Part shown: positions 27,508 to 40,674 of the stretch, piece by piece
Numbering within the stretch: the stretch's first letter is position 1
How the letters are laid out: the number at the start of each line of letters is the position of its first letter
Assembly (NCBI RefSeq): GCF_046630445.1
Contig: NC_092335.1
Span: 543,619,501 to 543,683,500 of the forward strand
Reading direction: 5' to 3'
Length of the DNA stretch: 64,000 nt
Origin: Rutidosis leptorrhynchoides
Taxonomy: Eukaryota > Streptophyta > Magnoliopsida > Asterales > Asteraceae
Program-made: the position numbers and the translations under genes
Notes under the pieces: model-generated
Databases searched by the model: none
What the model saw: only the letters and a program-made list of their open reading frames with translations
Told to the model about the DNA's origin: nothing

Positions 27508-29147
27508 ATGATGAAAACAAGCAGTCTCTTTGTTGTTAATCTCGGTGTTTGGTTCTTAATTCTGGGAAGTGTTTTATGTTATACGACTTTTACAAAGATT
27601 ATGTTGCCACCAGGTGTCACGGGTCCAGAATCTGCCGCCTTTGACCTTGGCGGTGATGGTCCGTATGTGACAATAGCAGACGGTAGGATCCTTAAATGGC
27701 TAGGTCCCGCTGTTGGGTTCGTTGATTTTGCATACACCTCGCCTAACAGGTTTGTGTAACACATTTTAGTAGCAACTTCAAAAGTTAAATTCCCTAAAAG
27801 GATAATATAACTGATTTTAAGGCCAAAGGTTTAAGGATGCGTTAAGCAGTTCAGCAATTAGTGCGTTTGTAACATCTGAATGAAAAATAATGTTATTCAC
27901 GATTGAAATACTTTTTGTGATCATTCAACACTTGCATTGCCTTTAATATCATCCTTAATGTTATCCAAGAACACTGATAACAAAGAATCATATTCTTTTA
28001 ATTATCTATTCATTTATAATTATAATGTTAATACATAGATTTTACACTATTCATAGAGTTCATTTAGAATGATTATTAAATATTAAATTTATCATTGTCG
28101 TTCAGACCCTTTAAATCATTCAGATTTTGAATAATTCAGATTATGAAACTCTTAGTGTTAATTTGACTCAAGAAGACAGAGCATTGTGTCTCAATTAATC
28201 TTGAGATATCAATGTGTAAACCTACTAATTATCCTTGGTGCACCAACATCTATCAATTAATCTTAAGATATCAATAGCTAAAGTTGTTAGTTATTTGGTT
28301 ATTTTTATGTTGTTTTTTTTTTCAGGACCAAGCAATTATGTGATGGTACAAATGATCTAGAATTAGGACCAACATGTGGGAGACCATTGGCTATTAGCTT
28401 CAACTATAAAACCAGTGATCTTTATATCACTGATGCTTTCTTCGGTCTCCTGGTAGTTGGATTCAATGGGGGACTTGCAACTCAACTTTCAGGTGGTTTC
28501 AAGTACCTTTCTGGTATCGATGTTGAATCATATACCGGAAATGTTTATATCGCTGATGCTAGCTTAAATTATGACATAAGGTAAATTAACAACAGTGGTA
28601 TGTATATAAAATAAAAAATCCATGTCTTGAAATAATGTGTTTAATTTTACCAAAATTTAAATGCAGAGACATGGCACAACCAGGGTTTACACCTGACTCA
28701 ACTGGAAGGTTATTGAAATATGATCCAAGAACTCAACGGGTAACTGTTTTATTAAGTGGGCTGTCAGGAGTAGGTGGGCCAGCCGTTAGTAGTGATCGGA
28801 AATATGTTTTGGTTCCAGAATATGCGAACCAGAAAATTCGAAGGTATTGGTTGCAGGGACCAGAAATGAACACCGATGAGGTTTTTTTGACCGATTGTTG
28901 GAGCCCAAAAAATATTAAAAGGGCAGAAATTGATGGAGAGTTTTGGGTAGCAGTTGAGAAACAAGTTCAACAGTCCCCTGAGTCGAGTCAACCTGAAGGA
29001 ATAAAAGTTAACGGGTCAGCTGCAGTGCTGCACACTGAACCGTTTACACAGCTTTTGGACATGAATGTTGCTGTGGTTCAAGAGAGCACGAATGCACTGT
29101 ATGTTGGTTCAAGTAACACTGACTTTGTTGGCGTTTATACCAACTAG
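27508..29147 (+). CDS. Strictosidine synthase-like protein, 3 exons, 325 aa
   Basis: Exons 27508-27749, 28326-28580 and 28667-29147, all introns GT...AG, total 978 bases. The protein starts with a hydrophobic signal-peptide-like segment (about residues 5-25), then PPGVTGPESAAFDL and DGRILKW, the usual start of the six-bladed propeller. Cys86 and Cys98 are 12 apart, as in the known disulfide of strictosidine synthase 1. Further family words are GPTCGRPL, DAFFGLLVVG, DSTGRLLKYDP and GFWVAV-like GEFWVAV. Glu305 lies about where the catalytic Glu of true strictosidine synthase would align, but this was judged by eye. True enzymes join tryptamine and secologanin; most plant relatives do not, so substrate is unknown. 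Likely secreted or vacuolar. A second ATG at 27511 could be used. Length is normal and the frame is clean, so it looks functional. Confidence 0.9.
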
Positions 29148-29543
29148 AATCATTCATGTAAGCATTTATAAAGATGGCAAGAAATTTTTAAACTTGTAAT
29201 ATTATTATATATCTGGTAATGTTCTAAATACTTTTGATTCTTCGGTTAGTGATACGGTAATCCTCAAAAGCGTGTTTGGCTCTATACATAAATATTTACT
29301 CTATACCTTAAAAGAGGGTTTTTTTAGGTAATAAATATTTTGAAACACCTTTTAATCACCATTAGATCAACTAATTAATTCACCATACCCCTTGATCCAA
29401 TGACCCTAAATCATCTACAAAACATATTAGCTAATAAATCATCATTTGTGAGTTAATGTGCCTATTATACCCTTACAAAAAACGGGGTCATAGAACAAAA
29501 TTAAGGGTCTTTGAATAATCACTTCATTCTTAACACATTCAAT
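29148..29543. other. 3' flank of the strictosidine synthase-like gene
   Basis: AT-rich sequence that should contain the 3' UTR; I see no further gene or repeat in it. Confidence 0.5.
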
Positions 29544-29690
29544 CGATTCGCAAACCCTAATTTCTCTCACAAAGTAAACGATTCGCAAACCCTAAGTCCT
29601 CTCACAAAGTAATCGATTCAAACATGAAAAAACTCCCTAAATTCCTCTCACAAAGTAAACGATTCGCAAACCCTAATTTTCTTCCAGATA
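29544..29690 (+). repeat. About 35-bp tandem repeat with telo-box motifs
   Basis: Units beginning CGATTCGCAAACCCTAA and ending CTCTCACAAAGTAAA recur about 3.5 times; the third is altered and slightly longer. AAACCCTAA occurs at 29552-29560, 29587-29595 and 29668-29676. Such boxes are typical of 5' regions of plant growth genes, but no coding region follows within reach. It could be a gene-leader fragment or a degenerate promoter. Confidence 0.6.
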
Positions 29691-30873
29691 TAGTCTCCTA
29701 AAAACAAATTCAAATCGAACGGTTTCATGCACTGATTCAAATCTAAAGGTCTCCTGAAAAACCCTATACTACCGACGACGACGAAAGCCTCAAGTTTTAG
29801 GTTACATTCAAAATTAACATATTTTCTTTTACAGGTTCTCTCGCCGTTAAATTATTGATCGATCCTTCACTAATATCGAATCAATTAATACTTTGTAGTA
29901 ATCATCGTTTAGGAGGTATAATTCTATAATACGGAGTATTTTTTATAAATTATTATTTTGATACGATTTAAATAATACTTTATTATGCTGTTCAATATTA
30001 TGATTATGATATCGGTCAATTATGCAACACAATATTGAAGAAAAGACTTTGATTTTGAATACAAATCTAAATTCGATGAGGATGATGATTATGTTCATCA
30101 AAGCTTTTCGTGGTATGTGAACATAGGGAGATACAATTATGGATCCAGTAGTTCAATTTTAGTAATTTTTTTATGTTATTATTTTTTTGTTTTTATTTAG
30201 TTCATAGTATCAGAATTGCTCTGTGTTATCTTCATTCTACTTCTGTTTATTATTTATGGCTTAAACATTATATTACTTAACTATAATATTTTGACTGCCG
30301 AGGTATTCTTTTTTAATTATTGTGCTTTTCTCATGTTATGTTAATCGTAGCTACAGTCGCTTATTGAACATGTTTAATGATGCATGTGTTTTGTGCCGAA
30401 ATTGTTGATTATTACATGTGTTTTAACTACAAATTAGGTTGTTGATTACTAAAATTGTTGATTATTACAAGCTTTTATTTTAGGTTCTCTGATTCTATCA
30501 TATCAAAGAAGATTGTGCTACTTTGTTACAGCTTTATCAAAAGGTTTGGTTGTTGCTGTTTTAGTGAAGTAATTTTAAAAATCTTTGTCTTCTATAGTTA
30601 TGTGTGTGTGTGTGTGTGTGTGAATTTCTTAAGAGTTTTAAGCTGTGATTTTTTAAATGAAGGTATCTTTTATGTATGAAAAATGAGTGCTGGTATTTGA
30701 TAATATATACCAGTAAATATAAAGGTTGGGCAAATCTGAGAATAGGTGCATGCGTTAAACAATTTAATTGAATAGATTGAAAGTTTTAGTAAATATAAAA
30801 AGTCAAAGGGCATGGCAACTTTCTAGATGAGGGAGTGTTAGGCTTCTTGGTTTACATGTATGCACCCGATGTA
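29691..30873. other. Unrecognised AT-rich intergenic DNA
   Basis: No gene recognised. It contains ATACGGAGTATT near 29929, a sequence often seen at Stowaway-type MITE ends, without a visible partner, and a (TG)n run at about 30601-30622. Confidence 0.4.
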
Positions 30874-31219
30874 GGGTGTGTTTGAATGAAAGTAGCTGGA
30901 GCTGGAGCTTGTAGCTGGAGCTGGAGCTTATGAGATAGAGCTAGAGCTGGAGGTTATTTTTTAAGCTGGTAGCTGGAGCTGGAGTATATTTTTTATAAGT
31001 GTTTGGTAAACTAGCTGGAGCTTATTTTTCAGTTCATAAGCTCTACTTTTTTTCATAAGCTACTAAAAGTAGCTTATTTTTTCAGAGCTTATGATTTTCA
31101 TAAGCTCTACTTTTTTTCTCTACCAAACGAAGCTTATGACTTGGAGCTTATTAAAATCATAAGCTCAAGCTCCTATAAGTTCCCATAAGCTCCAACAAGC
31201 TCGTCACCCAAACAAACCC
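30874..31219. mobile_element. MITE-like element with AGCTGGAGCT repeats
   Basis: The ends read GGGTGTGTTTGAATG and, inverted, GGGTTTGTTTGGGTG. The interior is rich in AGCTGGAGCT and CATAAGCT words that pair with each other across the element. About 346 bp with no coding sequence. A 3-base GTA is repeated on both sides, too short to prove a target duplication. It fits a small non-autonomous DNA transposon. Confidence 0.55.
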
Positions 31220-31263
31220 GTAGTTGGAAAACCATGGTTATATAATGATTTAGTAATTATTAC

Positions 31264-32319
31264 TGTAGAGACCCGTCCTAATCCATCCGGACGAAGTCCA
31301 TATCGATTATAAATGATTCACAATAGTTGATTACATCGCGAGGTACTTGACATTAATATGATACATTTTACAAAAATTGCATTCGTTTTTGAAAAGACAA
31401 TCTTTCATTACATCGAAAGTTGACGGCAGACATACTATTTCATAATATATTCAACTATAATTGACTTATTAATAATCTTGATGAACTCAACGACTCGAAT
31501 GCAACGTCTTTTGAAATATGCCATGAATGACTCCAAATAATATTTCTATAATGAGCAAATGCACAACGGAAGATTTCTTTCGTACCTGAGAATAAACATA
31601 CTTTAAAGTGTCAACTAAAAGGTTGGTGAGTTCATTAGTTTAACATAAATAACCATCTTCATCATTTTAATAGACCACAAGATTTTCATTTTCAGTTCTC
31701 ACAAATATACGTCCCATGCATAGAGACAAAAATATCATTCATATTGATTGAACACCTGGTAACCGACATTAACAAGATGCATATAAGAATATCCCCTATC
31801 ATTCCGAGAAATCCTTCGGACATGATAAAACAACATCGAAGTACTAAAGCATCCGGTACTTTGGATGGGGTTCGTTAGGCCCAATAGATCTATCTTTATG
31901 ATTCGCGTCAATTAGTAGATCGGTTTACTAATTCTTAGGTTACCAAGCAAAAAGGGGCATATTCGGCTTCGATCCATTCAACCATATAATGTAGTTTTGA
32001 TTATTTGTGTCTATTTCGTAAAACATTTATAAAAATTGCGCATGTATTCTCAGCCCAAAAATATAAAGGGTAAAAAGGCAAATAAAACTCACAATACGAT
32101 ATTTTGTAGTAAAAATATGCATACGGCGATACTGAACAATGCAGGGTTGGCCTCGAATTCACAAACCTATATCATTTATATATATTAAAATGTATAATCA
32201 TAGTTAAACAAGTTTATATATATTAATACTTTATATGTTATGTTAATAAATATATCAATTATAACTATTTTAAATAAATACTTATTAAATATATATTAAA
32301 TTCTTATTAAAGTATTATA

Positions 32320-32384
<65 letters not shown>

Positions 32385-35191
32385 TAATGTATTAAATTAA
32401 TATTTATATATGTAATCTCATTACTATCTATAATGTATGATAATTTTATATATTATGTATAGTTAACTTTTATTATATAAAAATAACATTTTATTTAAAA
32501 ATATAATAATATGTAGATTTTAGTATAGTTATGTAATAATATTTACTGTAATAATAATAGTAATATTAAAAATAATAATATTTCTAATAATAATAATAAT
32601 AATCATTCATTTAAGTCTTAACTATGTTATAATTTTAATCATTCTTATAATGATATTTGTATTTAAAATTTTTATTTGCATACTCATATCCTCATTAAAA
32701 TCTTAATATTTATAATCTTAATAATAATGATAGTTAATACTTATATTAGTTAATAATGATAATAGTTATAATACTGATACTATTAATAATAATAATAAAT
32801 GAAATAATTATAAGAATTTAGTTTATACCATAATCATCATCATTCGGTTATCTCATTAACATCATCTACCTCACCACCATAATCGTTTTCGCCATAGTAC
32901 ATCGTTATCAAACCCTTATCATCGCCATTTACATAACCGCATCACCATAACCGTTTTCATCCAATATCTTGTGCATCATCTTCTTTTATCATTTTTGTCA
33001 TCCCATAGTTATTATGGACTGGGTGGCAGTTTAACATAGCAGCGGCCCAAGTGACAGTCCAACAAGTAAGGGAAATAAGGCCCAATCAAGCAAGGAAGAT
33101 ACGGCCCAACAAATCAAAACAAAATTTCGGCCAATCATAAAAACAAATCTCGACCCACATTGAAATAACATCCAGCTGCAATGAGTTGTGTCGGCAAACA
33201 AAAGATAATGGGTGGGGACTTCGGTTTTTAACCAGTAGCAAAAAGGGACTTCGACATACCTCATTCATATCATATTTTAATGTTTTTTTTTATATAGTTA
33301 CCAAAAGGATTAATGATATAGCAGTTGTAGCAGACGCAAGTAACAGCGTAGCAGTAGCAGGTATGTCAAGATCATCACAATAATTTGTCCTTGTTTATCT
33401 TTTTCCTCATCATCATCGTTTAACCGTAAAAGAATCAAAATTAAAGATAAAAAGAACGTATACTGGTAGTAGTTTTCTAAAGGATTCGATTGTGGGTTTT
33501 TGGTTTGAACATGATCGAAACAACAAGTAATCCAACAAGAAAGGTTTTGGGTTGCAACCGAAAATAGATGCCTTACTTTAATTAGCCGTAAACGAAATCA
33601 CAGTAGAAGGATAGCCGTTTCATCATGATCATCTCTATATGTGTAATTGATAAGAAAAAGAGGGTGTTTGTGTAGGTTAATAAACTGTACAGCAGTTATG
33701 GTGGTCTTCGATGGTGGTGGAGCCATGGTGGTGAAGGTGATTGTGCTTTGGATGTTGATGGTAGTAGCAATTGAGTCACAAGTGGTGGCGGTTTAGGGTT
33801 GGTTTTGTTAGTTGACAGCAAGAAGCAACACAAATGGTTTTCGATGGCGTGTTCAAGGATGGTTGTAGGATGTTGGTTAACGAACCAAGAATGAAACAAT
33901 ATAGAACAGAAGCTGCCGAGTAGTATCAAAGAAGTCTTGGTTGCTTGGCCGAACATGGACACAGATAGAAACAACAAATAATCGTATAGAGTGATGGCTT
34001 GGGAAAGATCTTGGATGTTTAGCATAAACAATAACAACTGCTGCAACTTCTTATTTCGTTGGTGTTTGATTGAAGGAATAGAAAACTAATCAGATGGGGT
34101 GTTTAGTGATCAGAATAGTAGTAATTAAGTAGGAAGTGGGTTTCATGGTGATCGAAGATGATGGTTAGAGAGGGTGATAGTTAATTGGAGATGATAATTT
34201 AAGTGGGGTTGTGGTGGTGATGCATGGTTATTCTTGGTTCTCGGGCACAGAGATAGAAGATTAAGGTGTATAAGTGTGGTTTGTAAGTGATGATCGTACA
34301 AGAGTTTTGATGAAAGTGGTGAGGTTTCATGTATCCAGAAAATTGAAACAAGTGGTTTAAGTTTTGGTGGTTCGTGCTTGTGAAACAAGAAAAGAAGCAG
34401 GGTTCGAAGATGGGTGGTGGTCTTCTCGTGTTTGGTTATTGATAAATAGAAGGATTTACGTATTGTTGAAATTGTCCATCAGTTGTAGTCTGAGAGTATT
34501 GATTGTATATAACAAGTTGGAATAATAAAAAGGATCGCAAGTTGCTTGTTGAGCATAAATGATTGGATCTTGTTGAATTATGATAAAGGTAGTGTTGTTG
34601 GTTGATAGGTTTGCAGAGAAACAAAAATAATATATATAGTAAAGGTGTAATGGATGTTAAGGTATATATGCATGCATCTAAATTAAAGATAGAATATAAC
34701 AACAAAAACAGTGTTTTATAAATTCAATCGAGCACGGTGTCAAATAGTAAAAATGATTGTTAAATTGATTGTGTTTGTTGATCAAATTTGTAAGAGTTTG
34801 TTACCTATCCCTCTCAGTTTGTATATATATGTAAAATGATAATACTAAATATTGATATTAATAATAATAATATTAATATAATAATTTAATATTAATACAT
34901 AATTTATTTACAAGTAATAGTTTTTATTACTACATATATTATTTTAAATCCTATTTCAATTTATATTTTGAATTATTATTATTATTATTATTATATTATA
35001 TATATATTTAAATACATATATATCTATTTACAATTAATTGTTCGTGAATTGTCGAGAACAGTGGAAGGTTAATTGAATATATGAACATCGTTCCAAAATT
35101 TTCTTGACTCAAAATTACATACTTTGCTTATCGTATCGAAATCATATAAAGATTAAGTTTAAATTTAGTCAAAAATTCCCGGGTCGTCACA
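31264..35191 (-). repeat. 3' LTR of the minus-strand gypsy-type element
   Basis: 3928 bp, partner of 39376-46033. Its core (about 32170-35040) differs in sequence from the cores of LTR-b, LTR-c and the plus-strand element. Open frames of 81-116 codons at 33696-34046 and 34143-34388 recur in the 5' LTR (44518-44868, 44965-45378) on the element's sense strand; they look like LTR sequence rather than genes. Confidence 0.88.
32323..32381. repeat. (AT)n array in the 3' LTR
   Basis: About 58 bases of AT; the corresponding stretch of the partner LTR near 40436-40491 has interruptions (GT steps). Confidence 0.9.
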
Positions 35192-38100
35192 GTACCTACC
35201 CGTTAAAGAAATTTCGTCCCGAAATTTGAGTGCGGTGGTAATGGCTAACAATAAAAAAAATTTCATGACGAATATGAATTGATAAATAAAGTTTTATCAT
35301 CATTGAGTAATGTGGATAAAACAATTTGATTATTCGAAGAGTACGAATGAAGCTATCACAAAAGAATGAAATGAGTAAATGCAGATTCGCCTTAACCAGT
35401 GACGTAGTCATGGTTGATTTCCGGAAATCAAGGAATTTAAAGAAAATCTTCGAAATCTATAAGATTTGATTCTTCAGCGAATAAGGAAATTAAGATCTCT
35501 ATAACTATAACAATCTTATTTCGAGTGGAAATCTTACTTGAACTTGTTTTCGTGTCATGATTCTGCTTCAAGAACTTTCAAGCCATCCAAGGATCCTTTG
35601 AAGCTAGATCTATTTTTCTCATTTCCAGTAGGTTTATCCACAAAACCTGAGGTAGTAATGATGTTCATAACATCATTCGATTCATATATATAAAACTACC
35701 TTATTCGAAGGTTTAAACTTGACCTCTAGTAAGGCGAGTAACGGTCCAGAATTTGTAAATATGGAATTTCGGATAAACCACATGTTCTAAATAAGAAAGA
35801 ATGTATTAGCACGATTTGATTTGTTAAATTACCAGAATCACTGAGAATAGAACTATCAAGAATATACTTTCTTGATATGTTCAGAAGTTAAGCAGAATGA
35901 AAGAGTTATGTAACATGGCACGTGATGACGTTATAATCTGTGAATCATCACGTTCCATTAGAAACTCAGCATGACTTACTGTAATATAATCACGTTGATC
36001 AAGTGTCATTATATTATACTAACTCATGCATCAGTTCCCAACATTACTTCAATAACATTCATATTTTAAGCTCGAAAGTTTACAGAATATAGAAACTAAC
36101 AGTTTCTATATGATGTAACACTGATAGCACGAAGAGATTAATGATTTCAGATAAGAATAATTATAAAAAATATCTTCAGAAATGTGGAGGATATTTATAA
36201 TGAAAGATACGATGATATCTTGGAATTTCTAATATCGAAGGATGGTGAAGAAAATTTGTTCGCAAGAGTTTGGAGTCAGAGGCAAGGTATTCGCTAAAGA
36301 TTTCATCAGAAATAGAATCATCAGGATTCTTAATGTACAAGTTTAGTCCTTGTTATTTGTTGAGAGACTCCTTCGTAGTTTGCTCAATCAGTTTTTCAGT
36401 TTCAAACTTTTTCTGAGCTTTGCCAACATATAATTCTTTATCATCAACTTTTAGCTGTTGAGGTCTTTTACAGTTTTTGTTACTTCATTCAACTTTTCAA
36501 AATTCAGAGTATTAATTCGCAGACTGGGTGCTTTTCAGAATTTCAGAATGGAAGATCATAGTTCTAAGAGATAAATGTTATATGGATACATATAACTGTT
36601 AATGTGGAAACGTTGCGAGACTCACAATACAGATTTGCCGATTCTCGGTAATTGGTATGGCAATTCTTGTTACAAGATGCGGATGAGTACATGATGAGAC
36701 TTCAATAGATAAATATAGTGATTTATCGGAGAGATTTAAACCAAGGAGCGACGAGATTGCTGGAACATCTGCTGGTAATATGGTGGAATATAAAAGGTTC
36801 TCCGGTAACAATAAAAGAGCACGCATATATATCAAGGTTATAGTAAGGCTAGTCCAACTGAAAAGTCGAAGTTGACTTGTTGGAGCTGTTACAAAATTGA
36901 CTAATTTGGAAAGAGAGTTGCAAAGTTATTTTTGTTAATAACAACGCTAAAGGAGTTAGCATATATACGTGTTAAGCATTTACTCAGGTCCCGAGTGTTT
37001 TCTGGTGCATAACTATATGCATAAATCTTTCCTTCCGTAGAGGAAGTGCGGTTGGTTCATCCTCTCGATTGAGGTGTTTTCAAGAATCATGAAAGGTTTG
37101 AACGCAGATTGTAATCGTCAAGATACAAATGAGGTTTAAGATGAAATCAAGTGGCAAACTTGAAGAATTGTTTAGTTTCATATGTTATAATCAATATTTT
37201 AATTCATTTTAATTGTCCAATGTCATTAGTCCATAGTTAGGAGTCCACAATTTGTAGTTCAACAATTCATATATAGTTTAATATATAATACACGAATTAT
37301 TTAATACGTATCGTGACCCGTGTACATGTCTCAGACTCGATCACAACTCAAAGTATATATATTATTGTAGAATCAACCTCAACCCTGTATAGCTAACTCC
37401 AGCATTACTGCATATAGAGTGTCTATGGTTATTCCAAATAATATATATAGATGCGTCGATATGATATGTCAAAACCTTGTATACGTGTCCCGATATTTAA
37501 AGTGCGTAAAATAAATAACAAAAATTAAATGACGATAAATAAAATTGCGAGAATTAAAATTGCGATAAATAAAATGCGATAAATAAATTGCGATAAATAA
37601 AAGGTAATACGGAATTAACAATTAGCTAGGATTTTGTTAGCGTGGATTCTTAACAAAATTTCTCATAGTTAATTTGTTTGTTTCTAACAAATTTTATTTT
37701 GTCCAATGTTTTCTTCATTATGCCACTTGTCGAATTCTGATAGGTTAAAATCCAAATATGAAATTGAATGAAAATGGTTATTCTGTGGTGAATGAATATG
37801 CACATCGGTGGATGTAAGTAGGATAGTAAATGACTGTTGAATCAGATTCGAAGAATGTACAGTGTAATTTATTAATGTGAAATCTAAATATTCCTCGGGT
37901 ATTACCTACCCGTTAAAATATTTTCACCATTAACAGTTTGTACAATAAAAATTTTAATTACAATCTTTATGAAAACATATATACATATATGTTTTCTTCA
38001 GAAGTAATCATGGATTTAATGAGTCAATGTGATATTAAACTCATCAGATTTACGGCTAGAACTAGAGTACATAATCTCTAAAACATTAGAGATTACATAA

Positions 38101-38214
38101 TCGCCATGAAGGACGAAGATAGTTTATGTAGAACGATTCGTAGAACGATGATTATGCTTGAGGTATAGATTGCGAGGTTGAGACGTGTGATGATGTTGTT
38201 GTTATTGGTACTGG

Positions 38215-38790
38215 TTATGCTGCTGGTGCTGCTGATGGTGGTACTGTTGCTGTCGGTGCTACAAGTGTTGTTGGTGCTGAGGTTGGTGATGATGTTGGTG
38301 TAGTAAGTATAGCTTGTAAATCACGCACCATTCTTGTCAGGGTTTCTATCCTACCCTCTATCATTTCTATCCATCCACTCATTTGATTCGATAGATCTTG
38401 ATTATCAATTCGAAGTTCCCTAACTTCTTCTAATATTCCCCTTCTATTGGTATTCGGAAGTAAAGGTTGAATATTTTCTGAGATTGCAGTAATACGACCT
38501 TCGAGGTGGAAAACTTTAGCAAGAAGGGTGAATACAGTGTTACGCATAGGTTCACCGGTGAGTACATCGTTTTCCTCGATGTTAGGAGGTAAGTTTGGTT
38601 CGCGGTAGGGCTCGCCTTCTTCATTTCTCCATCGGGTGAGTAAGTCTCGGACCCACCCCCATCTCCTCCAGAAAGAAAAATAGCTAAATGGTGGAGACAC
38701 TACGGGTTCATTGACTTCGGAGTCTACTTCAATACGCATCTCGAAGTCGCTTCCGGAACTAATGGAATCCAAGCTAGGTGTAGGATCCAT
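38215..38790 (-). CDS. Short gag-like protein of a non-autonomous gypsy-type element, 191 aa
   Basis: The open frame begins MDPTPSLDSISSGSDFE and lies about 570 bases after the primer site, where gag starts in gypsy elements. It has an acidic N-terminus, a central stretch (VLTGEPMRNTVFTLLAKV) and a helical, heptad-like C-terminal half (about residues 105-165), then a Ser/Thr/Pro/Ala tail. No zinc knuckle is present. The plus-strand element carries a related stretch near 52770-53310. It could be a packaging-type Gag remnant; function is inferred from position only. Confidence 0.55.
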   Translation of the reverse strand: MDPTPSLDSISSGSDFEMRIEVDSEVNEPVVSPPFSYFSFWRRWGWVRDLLTRWRNEEGEPYREPNLPPNIEENDVLTGEPMRNTVFTLLAKVFHLEGRITAISENIQPLLPNTNRRGILEEVRELRIDNQDLSNQMSGWIEMIEGRIETLTRMVRDLQAILTTPTSSPTSAPTTLVAPTATVPPSAAPAA

Positions 38791-39361
38791 CTTTCACGAT
38801 CAGTAAGAGGATTTTGATATGAAATGATTTTCGGAGATCGGATGATATTCCAATTACATAGGATACATATATATAGTACAGAAGATCCCGTGAATTACGG
38901 AGGAAATTAAGGAGACGTGTCAGATAAAGTTTAATGTGAAGAGATGTAAATTTGTCTGTACATCATCTATGTAATAATTGCAATAAGACGTGTCGAGACT
39001 GACCCATGAATTACGGAGGAATTTACGGAATGTGTTAGGAAAAGTTTACAGTAACAGATACGCTAAGATATGATTCAGCAGATACGCTAAAATATCAATT
39101 TTTGTCTATACACTAAGCATGCAATCAATGCAATAAGATATGTCTAGACTAAGAATGATAAGCAGGTAATTTTCTAAGGATAGTAAGTAGATGATTTCCG
39201 ACTAGAAATGATAAGCAAAACTTTTGACATGCAGACCAGGTTCAAGTCCAGACTTATTAATATAACCTAACAACTACTAGGTCGAAGTCCAGACTCATTA
39301 ATGCATCCTAACAACTCCTATTTAGACACACTAATGCAAGACCTGGTTCGCTACGACCACC

Positions 39362-39373
39362 GCTCTGATACCA
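39362..39373 (-). other. Primer-binding site (initiator Met-tRNA type)
   Basis: On the minus strand TGGTATCAGAGC starts two bases after the 5' LTR and continues CGGTGGTC. This matches the 3' end of methionine tRNA used to prime many plant gypsy elements. Confidence 0.85.
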
Positions 39374-40435
39374 ACTGTAGAGACCCATCCTAATCCATCC
39401 GGACGAAGTCCATATCGATTATAAACGATTCACAATAGTTGATTACATCGCGAGGTACTTGACCTCTATATGATACATTTTACAAACATTGCATTCGTTT
39501 TTGAAAAGACAATCTTTCATTACATCGAAAGTTGACGGCAGGCATACTATTTCATAATATATCCAACTATAATTGACTTATTAATAATCTTGATGAACTC
39601 AATGACTTGAATGCAACGTCTTTTGAAATATGCCATGAATGACTCCAAGTAATATTTCTAGAATGAGCAAATGCACGGCGGAAGATTTCTTTCGTACCTG
39701 AGAATAAACATGCTTTAAAGTGTCAACCAAAAGGTTGGTGAGTTCATTAGTTTAACATAAATAACCATCTTCATCATTTTAATAGACCACAAGATTTTCA
39801 TTTTCAGTTCTCATAAATATACGTCCCATGCATAGAGACAAAAATATCATTCATATGGATTGAACACCTGGTAACCGACATTAACAAGATGCATATAAGA
39901 ATATCCCCTATCATTCCGGGAAATCCTTCGGACATGATAAAACAACATCGAAGTACTAAAGCATCCGGTACTTTGGATGGGTTTCGTTAGGCCCAATAGA
40001 TCTATCTTTAGGATTCACGTTAATTAGTAGATCGGTTTACTAATTCTTAGGTTACCAAGCAAAAAGGGGCATATTCGGCTTCGATCCATACAACCATATA
40101 ATGTAGTTTTGATTACTTGTGTCTATTTCGTAAAACATTTATAAAAATTGCGCATGTATTCTCAGCCCAAAAATATAAAGGGTAAAAAGGTAAATGAAAC
40201 TCACAATACGATATTTTGTAGTAAAAATATGCATACGGCGATACTGAACAATGCAGGGTTGGCCTCGAATTCACAAACCTATATCATTTATATATATTAA
40301 AACGTATAATCATAGTCAAACAAGTTTATATATATTAATACTTTATATGTTATGTTAATAAATAAATCAATTATAACTATTTTAAATAAATACTTATTAA
40401 ATATATATTAAATTCTTATTAAAGTATTATATTAA

Positions 40436-40490
<55 letters not shown>

Positions 40491-40674
40491 TTAAATAATG
40501 TATTAAAATTAATATTTATATATGTAATCTCATTACTATCTATAATCTATAATGTATGATAATTTTATATATTATGTATAGTTAACTTTTATTATATAAA
40601 AATAACGTTTTATTTAAAAATATAATAATATGTAGATTTTAGTATAGTTATGTAATAATATTTACTGTAATAAT

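Larger units (their letters stand above)
35192..39375 (-). mobile_element. Internal region of the minus-strand gypsy-type element
   Basis: 4.18 kb from primer site to purine tract. It holds only a gag-like frame (38215-38790). The rest resembles non-coding internal sequence shared with 53400-55699 of the plus-strand element. The hairpin AAATTTCG-TCC-CGAAATTT is at 35209-35227. Confidence 0.8.

Noticed and set aside
33696-34388. Conserved 116- and 81-codon frames in both LTRs of the minus-strand element as LTR-encoded proteins
   Set aside because: Their similarity between LTRs simply reflects recent common origin; composition is Pro/His/Leu low complexity and no domain is visible.
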